Source of the DNA: Lachnoclostridium sp. UBA1175
GTDB lineage: Bacteria; Bacillota; Clostridia; Lachnospirales; Lachnospiraceae
Assembly: GCA_002311665.1 (NCBI GenBank)
Contig: DBYX01000010.1
Coordinates: 77,719-141,718 of the forward strand
DNA: 64,000 nt
Direction of reading: 5' to 3'
The position numbers were made by a program, and so were the translations under genes. Positions 57,541 to 64,000 of the stretch are shown here, piece after piece. Under the pieces are notes generated by a model. That model ran no database searches. It was not told the origin of the DNA and saw only the letters and a list, made by a program, of their open reading frames with translations. Each line of letters opens with the position of its first letter. Within the stretch, counting starts at the first letter, position 1.

Positions 57541-59295
57541 TTAATTGTCGATCCTCTGGTGGACACCGCCCGTCGTCGGTGTAGTCAGGTCGATCGCCTT
57601 GAACGTATACCCGTTCTCGAGACCCCACTTGATAATATTTTCCACCTCGTTGACCGAGAAGTTCTTCACGTCGTGCTGCAGGACGATGGAGAATTTTCCG
57701 CCGTTCGACATATTCGTAACCTGTCTCTTCACATTGCCGAACAACGGCTCCCAGTACTCCTGCGCATTGGTGCCCGGCGAGCTCCTGCCCGCGTCACCGC
57801 TGTCGACGTTCCAGTCGTAGTACAGGATACCCAGCTCCGCCATATCCGCCGCAAGCCTCGTCATAATACCGGAGCTGTAGCTCATACTCACATGGTTCGA
57901 ACTTCCGCCGGGGAATCGGATGATCGCCGCCCGCTCACCGGTCAGCTTCTCGATGATATCGTTTATCTTGTTCATATCATCGAAGTAGTCCTTCTCCGAC
58001 TTGTAGATCTTGGCGTAATCGTGCGTGTAGGTGTGCACCGCCACGGTGTGTCCCGCCTCGTGCTCGGCGACGATCATCTCATCCGCCTCGCTGTGATTGT
58101 GCGTCACGAAAAATGTCGCCTTGACATCGTACTTGTCGAGCACTTCCAGAAGCTTCTTCGTGTATTTGCTGGGACCGTCATCGAAGGTCAGGTAGATCGT
58201 CTTCTCGCCGGGATCAACCGGTTCCGGAAGCTCTCTCGCCTTGACGATGACCGTGCGCTGTGCGCTTGCCTCATAGCCGTCGGAGTCCGTCACGGTGTAG
58301 GTCAGCGTGTACGTTCCCACGTGCCAGTAGGTCACCTCACCGTCAATCTTCACGGAGCTTGTAAGATCGCCGTCCTTGCGGTCCGAAGCGTGGTATCCGG
58401 GTTCCTTATACCAGTTGCCGCCGATCAGAGTGATCGTCTCATCGCCCTCAAGGATCAGCATCGGCAGGTTCGGATCCTGGCGGATCACAAGCCGTGTCGC
58501 CGTCCCCGAGTTGCCGTGGGAGTCCGTCGCCGTGTACGTGTAGATCGTCTGGTTCTCCTCCTCGCCGGGAGCCGTGGTCACGATGACGCTCGCCGTGATA
58601 TCACCGTCGATATCGTCGATCGCCGTGCAGCCGGGATCCGAGAACGCTACGTCGGCATCGACGAGCATCTCCTCTCCGCCGTTGAGCGTAACAACCGGTT
58701 TCGTGCGGTCATCGTAAGGAATGGTTCTCACGACGACACCCTCGTTACCGTGCTTGTCCTTCACCGAGTAGCGGATCGTTCCGTCACCGAGGTCCTCGCG
58801 CACCACATCCGCCGTGACATCGCCGTCGCAGGCGTCATATGCGTAAAATCCTTCTTCCTCATATGTTCCGCCGATCGGCGTGTAATACCCTTCCTTCGTC
58901 TCCAGAGTGATCTCCGGAGGCATATGGTCCACCACCCGGACAATGCGGTTCTGCTTCTTCACACGGCCGCCGTAAGCCGCCGTGTAAGTCACCACATAAT
59001 CGCCGAGCATGGTAATATCCACATTGCCGGACACGCTGACCGCGATCGGAAGCTTGCGGTACAGCGAGAAGCCGGTGTTTCCGTACACTGCCTTCGCACC
59101 AAGTTCATTGTAGTGCGTGTTGGCATCCACCTCCAGGATCGTCGGCCCGTTCAGCGTCAGCGTAATGTCGCGTGTCTTCGAGCGGATAACCATCGTCACA
59201 ATGACGGCAACGACGATCAGTCCCAGGATAAGATACTTCCAGTGACCGTTCTTCCTGTGGTGTTTATGCTTTTTTCCTTTGTTATCTGAACTCAT
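57541..59295 (-). CDS. Polysaccharide deacetylase with DUF5011 repeats
   Basis: 584 residues. Cytoplasmic basic tail, one membrane helix (about 18-37), then four DUF5011/Ig-like repeats (about 45-345; each with a DxDGD or DGDxT turn: DACDGDVTADV, DDIDGDITASV, DRKDGDLTSSV). The NodB domain is at about 365-575: YLTFDDGPS, HTYTHDYAKIY and IRFPGGSSN. It is an extracellular de-N-acetylase, probably of peptidoglycan (PgdA-type). Metal ligands D and HxxxH are intact. The ATG follows AGGGAAAG. Confidence 0.92.
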   Translation of the reverse strand: MSSDNKGKKHKHHRKNGHWKYLILGLIVVAVIVTMVIRSKTRDITLTLNGPTILEVDANTHYNELGAKAVYGNTGFSLYRKLPIAVSVSGNVDITMLGDYVVTYTAAYGGRVKKQNRIVRVVDHMPPEITLETKEGYYTPIGGTYEEEGFYAYDACDGDVTADVVREDLGDGTIRYSVKDKHGNEGVVVRTIPYDDRTKPVVTLNGGEEMLVDADVAFSDPGCTAIDDIDGDITASVIVTTAPGEEENQTIYTYTATDSHGNSGTATRLVIRQDPNLPMLILEGDETITLIGGNWYKEPGYHASDRKDGDLTSSVKIDGEVTYWHVGTYTLTYTVTDSDGYEASAQRTVIVKARELPEPVDPGEKTIYLTFDDGPSKYTKKLLEVLDKYDVKATFFVTHNHSEADEMIVAEHEAGHTVAVHTYTHDYAKIYKSEKDYFDDMNKINDIIEKLTGERAAIIRFPGGSSNHVSMSYSSGIMTRLAADMAELGILYYDWNVDSGDAGRSSPGTNAQEYWEPLFGNVKRQVTNMSNGGKFSIVLQHDVKNFSVNEVENIIKWGLENGYTFKAIDLTTPTTGGVHQRIDN

Positions 59296-59322
59296 TTCAA
59301 CTTTCCCTGCTTTGGATCATTA

Positions 59323-61659
59323 TCATTCTTTTACAACCGGATTTGTCCAGTATTCTTTGTCATACATATCCGTGAAACGGTATGTGATCTTCGCCGTCTG
59401 ACCGGTGATCACCAGGTCCGTCACCTTGAGCGTGTCGTAGTAGGTAACCTGGTAACCGAGTCGGTAAGTGTCCTCATAATCGCCTTCATAGGTGTAGTAA
59501 TCGCAGATGAAGTCAATCTTGTCGCCCTTCACCAGCTCGGTCAGGTTCTTCGCGATCGTGTCGGTCTCCTGGTTGATGTATGCCGAGGTAGCGCCGATCA
59601 CGGTGCCGATACCCTGCTCGTCGAAGACAACCTGCAGCTTCACACGCTGTTCATTGAGCAGCGCGGGGATGTAACCGTAGTACAGCTTCGCACCGGTTTC
59701 CGCATCCTTGAGCGTGTCGGTGTGATAGTACGCAACCAGCTGTCCGTTGATACCGACCCAGGTCTTCTCCATATCGCCGGTCAGCACACCGTCCTTGTAC
59801 TCAAAGAGCTCGTCCAGGCCGAGATCGATGTATCCCGTGCCGTCGTCGAGGAACATATTCTTGTCGATGCTGTGGATGATCGCCCACTGGTCCTTCGCAA
59901 AGGTCATCGTGTACTTGCCGTTGTTTTCGGTCCACACGAGTTTGGAAGCGTCAAGGTAGTTCTTCGAATAGTATTCGGCCGCCTTGTTGACGTCGAAGCC
60001 CTCCATAAATCCGGTGTTTGTCTCATCGAGGCCGCGGATGCTGCGACCGCCGCCGAGGAAGGTCGAGAGCAGGCCGCCGATAAGCTCGCTGCTGCCCGAG
60101 GAACCGGCCGTTCCGCCGCCGCCGAGGAGCGTACCGATCAGCGAGGTTGTCGTTGTCGTACCGCCGGAGGCTACCTGGCCACCGGTCTCCTGCTGTGCGA
60201 ACTGACGAATACACTTCGAGTACTCGTCGTCCATACCGATCTTCTCATAGGTCTTGCAGGCGCTGTCCACCTTACCCGTGGTTCTGTACGGGAAATAGAT
60301 GGATACGCCGAAGCAGTTGCTCATATTGGTCGAAGTACGGTTGTACTTGACCGCGTTCTGGATCGCCGTGGAGAGTTTCTTCGCCTCATCCGTTCCGACG
60401 CGGTTTGCAAGGTCAACCAGGTCAACCTGATCGATGCGGTTATTGGTTGCAAACTCTCTCGTGTTCGCGCGGGCGTCGGAGATCTTCTGATAATTGTCGT
60501 TCGAAAGCTCCTTGCTGATGGACTTCGCAAAATTCGAGAGGTTGGACGGGATCGTGTGAGCGAACTCCGCAAGGTCGATCACGGAGAGCGTGGTCTTCTG
60601 ACCGTTGCAGCGCTTCTTGCACTCCGTCACGAAATCGTCGACGATGATCTTGCCGACATCCACGGTCGCCATGGACGTGTTGGAGGCAAAGGAGTTCAGC
60701 CATCTCGTGTAGTACCAGCCGATACCGGGCTCCGTCTCCTCCGAAGCGATCAGGTAGTCGGCGTAGCTGTCCAGCATCAGGGCTGTCTCAGCCGTCGCCA
60801 TCAGGCACGCATCGAAGCCGACGAAGTCGAATTTGACGCCGCCGTCCTTGAGCGCCTGGTTGATACCCGCGAGCGTCATAGAGCCGCTCGAGGTGTTCTT
60901 CTCGTCATAGCCGTAGCCGCTGACCGATCCGCCGCCGTGATCCCAGAGGATCAGCTCGTAGCGGTTTGCGGGAAATGCCTGAACGCCGTACTTGATGAAC
61001 CCTGACAGCGTCGAAGGCGTCGTCATCGCGCCCTTGCCGGCATCCGCATTGAGGCAGCTTATACCGCCGTTCTTCACCTGGTAGATCTGGTTCACGGAGT
61101 TGCTGATCGTGCTCGTCTTCCACTTCGTGCATCCGCCGGTGAACACGATGATGTTCAGGTTGTTGTTGAGCGTCGCGGCCGCCATCTCCTGCAGGTCGTT
61201 CGTAGCCATGCCGTACTTCGACTCAAGGTCGGTACCGCACATGTACACAAGGATCGTAACCTTATCCTGTTTGTCGCCCTTGATGACCGTGTATTTTTCG
61301 CGGGAACCCTTGGCAACATTGTTGTTGACCGGTTGCTCGTTCGTAGCGGTGTGATCGCCGTCCTGCGGCGTCTGGTCCTCCACCGGTGTGCCGCCGAATT
61401 TGCCGCCTATGATCATATACAGGATGACACCGATGATCGCAATGATACTGATACCGCTCGCACGGGTAACGCCGCTGTGGCCGCCGCCCGATTGGCTCGA
61501 GCTGTTGTCACCGAGCGACACGGACGAACCGGGACGTCTTCCGGAGTATCCGTCCTTCTTACCTACGCGACCGGTGCCGAGGCCTTCGCCCCTGCGGTGT
61601 GCGCCATCGGTTGAACCGGTGACATTTTTCCGTCTTCCGGACTGATTGTTGTCTTCCAT
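59323..61659 (-). CDS. Clostripain family cysteine peptidase (C11), membrane-anchored
   Basis: 778 residues. Basic, Gly/Ser-rich N-terminus (about 1-67), one membrane helix (70-85), then the peptidase at about 130-480: catalytic His in ILWDHGGGS (H241) and Cys in GFDACLMATA (C285). Between about 490 and 540 sits a Gly/Ser/Thr-rich insert (TTTTTSLIGTLLGGGG, and STFLGGGRS). The C-terminal 230 residues form a beta-rich domain. C11 peptidases cleave after Arg or Lys. It lies between deacetylase and pncB without overlap. Start follows GAAGGTAGT. Confidence 0.85.
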   Translation of the reverse strand: MEDNNQSGRRKNVTGSTDGAHRRGEGLGTGRVGKKDGYSGRRPGSSVSLGDNSSSQSGGGHSGVTRASGISIIAIIGVILYMIIGGKFGGTPVEDQTPQDGDHTATNEQPVNNNVAKGSREKYTVIKGDKQDKVTILVYMCGTDLESKYGMATNDLQEMAAATLNNNLNIIVFTGGCTKWKTSTISNSVNQIYQVKNGGISCLNADAGKGAMTTPSTLSGFIKYGVQAFPANRYELILWDHGGGSVSGYGYDEKNTSSGSMTLAGINQALKDGGVKFDFVGFDACLMATAETALMLDSYADYLIASEETEPGIGWYYTRWLNSFASNTSMATVDVGKIIVDDFVTECKKRCNGQKTTLSVIDLAEFAHTIPSNLSNFAKSISKELSNDNYQKISDARANTREFATNNRIDQVDLVDLANRVGTDEAKKLSTAIQNAVKYNRTSTNMSNCFGVSIYFPYRTTGKVDSACKTYEKIGMDDEYSKCIRQFAQQETGGQVASGGTTTTTSLIGTLLGGGGTAGSSGSSELIGGLLSTFLGGGRSIRGLDETNTGFMEGFDVNKAAEYYSKNYLDASKLVWTENNGKYTMTFAKDQWAIIHSIDKNMFLDDGTGYIDLGLDELFEYKDGVLTGDMEKTWVGINGQLVAYYHTDTLKDAETGAKLYYGYIPALLNEQRVKLQVVFDEQGIGTVIGATSAYINQETDTIAKNLTELVKGDKIDFICDYYTYEGDYEDTYRLGYQVTYYDTLKVTDLVITGQTAKITYRFTDMYDKEYWTNPVVKE

Positions 61660-61712
61660 ACTACCTTCTTTCTCCGCCTGTTGATGCTTTGCGGGATGGT
61701 TTACACTCTGTA

Positions 61713-62909
61713 TCAGTGGGTCATTCTCCAGTCAATGCAACGCTCCAGATAATGTACGTAATCCGGATTCTTGCACATGCCCTTGCCCTTCACATCGGAC
61801 AGTTTCGCGACATCCTGTCCGTTGCACGCCGTCGTCTTCATAACAATGTTGAGCGGCTCGGCAAATGTGTCGTTCGAGATGTACGTTCCGATTCCGAACG
61901 CAACCTTCGCCTTGCCCTTGAAGTAATGGTAAATGTCGGTCGCTCTCGCAAAATCAAGGCTGTCGCTGAAGAGGAGTGTCTTCTGCGTCGCGTCGATGCC
62001 GAGCGCCTTATAGTGTGCGAGCATCTTTTCGCCCCACTCGTACGGCGAACCGCTGTCGTGGCGCACGCCGCTGAACAGCGTCGAGTACGTCAGCTGGAAA
62101 TCCTTTAAGAAGCAGTCGGTCGTGATCGTGTCCGTGAGGGCGGTTCCGTTCAGCACGCCGTACTCCTTCACCCACGCGTCGAGCGCGTACCAGTTGGAGT
62201 ATGCCGGGTTGTGCTTGTGGTTGCCCTGTCCGACGCACATGATCCACTCGTGTGCCATCGTGCCGACCGGCGTCACGCCGTACTTCTTCGCAAGATATAC
62301 ATTGGAGGTACCGACAAAGTGGGAGCCGGGGATGTCCTCCTTCGAGAGAAGTTCGATCGCAAGATCCTCCGCCTCGGCGCACAGTCTTCTGCGCAATCCG
62401 AATTCGGAAAATACATTGAGCTCATACTCGCCGCTCTTCAGCTTCGCGATCTTATCCTCGAGTCTCTCACGGTAGCTTGCCATGAGATCGTCATGGTCGT
62501 AGCGCATCTGGAAATACACTTCGTTGACGATCGCAAGGAGCGGGATCTCATACATCGAAGTGTTGAGCCACGTGCCTCTCGTCTCGATCGTCAGGCCGCA
62601 CGGATCGTCCGTACCGAACGTGAAATCCGCGTAGCGCGGTTTCCACAGACGGAGGAAGTCAACATAGGAGCCCTTGATCCAACGGATGTTCTCCAAGTAT
62701 GCGAGTTCTTCCTCGTTGAACCGCAGGTCACAGTACATTTGCACCTGACGCTTGATCTCCTCCACCATCTCCGGTGTGAAGAACACGTCCTGGTTGCGGC
62801 ACTTGAAAGACCAAGTCGTCTTGTAATCACTGAACTGGTGGTAAATACCCTGGCCCATGGAAAACTTGTACGCATCGGTCTCAAGCAAACTGTTCACAAT
62901 TCGTTCCAT
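61713..62909 (-). CDS. pncB: Nicotinate phosphoribosyltransferase
   Basis: 398 residues from the ATG at 62909 (AGGAGGTGA). LLETDAYKFSMGQGIYHQF at the N-terminus, the active-site TRGTWLNTS, GTSNVYLAKKYGVTPVGTMA, GVRHDSGSPYEWGEKML, and VAFGIGTYISND near the C-terminus all match PncB. It makes nicotinate mononucleotide for NAD salvage. The TTGCAA-17-TATAAT promoter lies 75 bp upstream. Confidence 0.94.
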   Translation of the reverse strand: MERIVNSLLETDAYKFSMGQGIYHQFSDYKTTWSFKCRNQDVFFTPEMVEEIKRQVQMYCDLRFNEEELAYLENIRWIKGSYVDFLRLWKPRYADFTFGTDDPCGLTIETRGTWLNTSMYEIPLLAIVNEVYFQMRYDHDDLMASYRERLEDKIAKLKSGEYELNVFSEFGLRRRLCAEAEDLAIELLSKEDIPGSHFVGTSNVYLAKKYGVTPVGTMAHEWIMCVGQGNHKHNPAYSNWYALDAWVKEYGVLNGTALTDTITTDCFLKDFQLTYSTLFSGVRHDSGSPYEWGEKMLAHYKALGIDATQKTLLFSDSLDFARATDIYHYFKGKAKVAFGIGTYISNDTFAEPLNIVMKTTACNGQDVAKLSDVKGKGMCKNPDYVHYLERCIDWRMTH

Positions 62910-62984
62910 ATGTCTCACCTCCTGCAATTACGGCCTTACGGCTGTTGCCGCGGCGGTCTCCGTTTCAGAGACCATACCGAGATT

Positions 62985-63013
62985 ATTATACTATCATTTT
63001 CCGACGCTTGCAA
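62985..63013 (-). promoter_or_regulatory. pncB promoter
   Basis: Minus strand TTGCAA (63013-63008), 17-bp spacer, TATAAT (62990-62985). The spacer contains one exact copy of the CGGAAAATG 9-mer (62995-63003). Confidence 0.8.
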
Positions 63014-63024
63014 TGATTTCAACG

Positions 63025-63061
63025 AAAAAAGAACTCCCCGAAGGAATCCTCCGGGGAGTTC
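63025..63061 (-). terminator. Terminator of tuf
   Basis: Minus strand GAACTCCCCG/CGGGGAGTTC (63061-63052 with 63040-63031), then TTTTTT. Perfect 10-bp stem, 11-nt loop. Confidence 0.92.
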
Positions 63062-63088
63062 TGAAAAATCAAGATCAGTCTGTATGGA

Positions 63089-64000
63089 TTACTCGATGAT
63101 CGTAGCAACACGGCCCGAACCAACGGTACGGCCACCCTCACGGATAGCGAAGGTAAGACCCTGCTCCATAGCGATCGGGTGAATAAGCTCGATCGTCATC
63201 TCTACGTTATCACCAGGCATGCACATCTCGGTACCAGCCGGGAGCTCGCAAACACCGGTAACGTCCGTTGTACGGAAGTAGAACTGAGGACGATAGTTGT
63301 TGAAGAAAGGCGTATGACGGCCACCCTCATCCTTGGTAAGAACGTACACCTGAGCGGTGAACTTCTTGTGGCACTTTACGCTGCCGGGCTTAGCAAGAAC
63401 CTGACCACGCTCGATCTCGGTTCTCTGAACACCACGGAGGAGAGCACCGATGTTGTCACCTGCCTGAGCCTCGTCAAGGAGCTTACGGAACATCTCGATA
63501 CCGGTAACAACGGTCTTGCGGGACTCTTCCTTGATACCGATGATCTCAACTTCCTCATTGAGGTGAAGCGTACCACGCTCAACACGACCCGTAGCAACAG
63601 TACCACGACCGGTGATGGTGAAAACGTCCTCAACAGGCATAAGGAAAGGCTTGTCGGTCTCACGCTGAGGATCCGGAATGTACTCATCAACAGTGTTCAT
63701 GAGCTCCATGATCTTGTCACCCCACTCGCTCGACGGATCCTCAAGAGCCTTAAGAGCGGAACCCTTGATGATCGGGCAACCCGTGAAGTCATACTCCTCA
63801 AGCTGCTCGGTGATCTCCATCTCAACGAGCTCAAGGAGCTCAGGATCATCAACCATATCACACTTGTTCATGAAAACTACGATGTAAGGAACGCCAACCT
63901 GGCGGGACAGAAGGATGTGCTCCTTCGTCTGAGCCATAACACCGTCGGTAGCAGCAACTACGAGGATAGCGCCATCCATCTGAGCAGCACCGGTGATCAT
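63089..64000 (-). CDS. tuf: Elongation factor Tu, 3' part (start beyond window)
   Basis: The last 303 codons of EF-Tu; the 5' end lies past base 64000. Visible: AQMDGAILVVAATDGVMAQT, NKCDMVDDPELLELVE (G4), and GSALKALE (G5), then domains II and III (FTITGRGTVATGRVERG, HTPFFNNYRPQFYFRTTDVT), ending GRTVGSGRVATIIE. Delivers aminoacyl-tRNA to the ribosome. Strong codon bias (e.g. GAG, AAC, CGT) is plain in this gene. Terminator 28 bp after the stop. Confidence 0.97.
   Translation of the reverse strand: MITGAAQMDGAILVVAATDGVMAQTKEHILLSRQVGVPYIVVFMNKCDMVDDPELLELVEMEITEQLEEYDFTGCPIIKGSALKALEDPSSEWGDKIMELMNTVDEYIPDPQRETDKPFLMPVEDVFTITGRGTVATGRVERGTLHLNEEVEIIGIKEESRKTVVTGIEMFRKLLDEAQAGDNIGALLRGVQRTEIERGQVLAKPGSVKCHKKFTAQVYVLTKDEGGRHTPFFNNYRPQFYFRTTDVTGVCELPAGTEMCMPGDNVEMTIELIHPIAMEQGLTFAIREGGRTVGSGRVATIIE

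Larger units (their letters stand above)
125..63003. repeat. Dispersed 9-mer CGGAAAATG, 21 exact copies
   Basis: First base of each copy (both strands): 125, 1346, 2871, 4647, 6738, 13336, 13450, 15064, 16084, 17906, 19357, 21264, 41932, 43396, 45963, 47774, 48437, 49521, 51307, 53985, 62995. Fifteen read CATTTTCCG on the plus strand, six read CGGAAAATG. Four are intergenic or in leaders (6738, 41932, 43396, 62995). Seven copies of the one-base variant CGTAAAATG occur too (6258, 11128 reversed, 20298, 29950, 32003, 32676, 44686). Confidence 0.7.

Noticed and set aside
1..64000. tRNA or rRNA genes
   Set aside because: I found no GTTCGA-type T-arm with matching acceptor stem or rRNA-like stretch anywhere; a tRNAscan run would settle this.

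Overview
The window looks like chromosomal DNA of a Gram-positive anaerobe of the Clostridia, most likely Lachnospiraceae or a neighbour. The signs are strong AGGAGG-type ribosome binding sites, consensus sigma-A promoters with 17-bp spacing, a CIRCE/HrcA operator, lipoproteins, a clostripain-type protease, GH10/GH43 xylan enzymes and a low-GC-Gram-positive type EF-Tu. Base composition is moderately GC-rich by eye, except for one clearly AT-rich island at about 22.7-26.8 kb. Almost every gene is on the minus strand. The exceptions are a 42-codon gene (42021), hsp20 (43460) and pilT (56358). I see no rRNA, tRNA, insertion sequence, prophage or CRISPR array.

Layout. (1) 1-22.3 kb: a tightly packed array of small, mostly unrelated small-molecule and nucleotide enzymes. 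It holds Nudix hydrolases, many GNAT acetyltransferases, two APH-type kinases (one close to APH(3')-III), a nucleotidyltransferase, P-loop kinases, SAM methyltransferases, a cysteine hydrolase, peptidase E, an aspartate/glutamate-type racemase, an Eis-like protein and a histidine phosphatase. It ends in an ABC-F ATPase whose leader has a consensus promoter, a 23-codon upstream ORF and a terminator-attenuator. Several proteins are fusions: DNA glycosylase-Nudix, DinB-DUF3795, P-loop-GNAT and GNAT-GNAT. (2) 22.7-26.8 kb: an AT-rich operon of two lipoproteins, an ABC ATPase and two FtsX/MacB-like permeases, probably acquired, next to a deacetylase remnant with an internal deletion. (3) 27-29.5 kb: a YdcF-like membrane protein and a tandem GNAT. 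(4) 29.5-37 kb: an intracellular-type xylan locus (GH10, an unknown hydrolase-like protein, GH43), translationally coupled to a membrane-fused spermidine synthase, then a HAD phosphatase and an RNHCP zinc protein. (5) 37-43.1 kb: cell-surface genes (unknown anchored protein, NAGPA-like phosphodiester glycosidase, GT2-GtrA fusion, PAP2 phosphatase, a tiny plus-strand gene, an esterase). (6) 43.3-46.6 kb: CIRCE-controlled hsp20, a membrane Mrr-like nuclease, and a DUF4037/TPR pair. (7) 46.7-51.5 kb: envelope and regulatory membrane proteins (DUF4153/4173, HTH plus DUF2975, PspC with a low-complexity tail, an unknown anchored protein). (8) 51.8-56.1 kb: a MarR-controlled heterodimeric ABC exporter. 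(9) 56.3-64 kb: an orphan PilT behind a structured leader, a DUF5011-deacetylase, clostripain, pncB and the 3' part of tuf.

Two signals stand out. The 9-mer CGGAAAATG occurs 21 times exactly (about 0.5 expected for random sequence), on both strands, in all reading frames and in intergenic DNA; this is the behaviour of a DNA-level signal such as Chi or an uptake sequence. The ABC-F leader is a complete, apparently ribosome-mediated attenuator in which the ribosome binding site and start of the leader ORF can pair with the ORF's own later codons.
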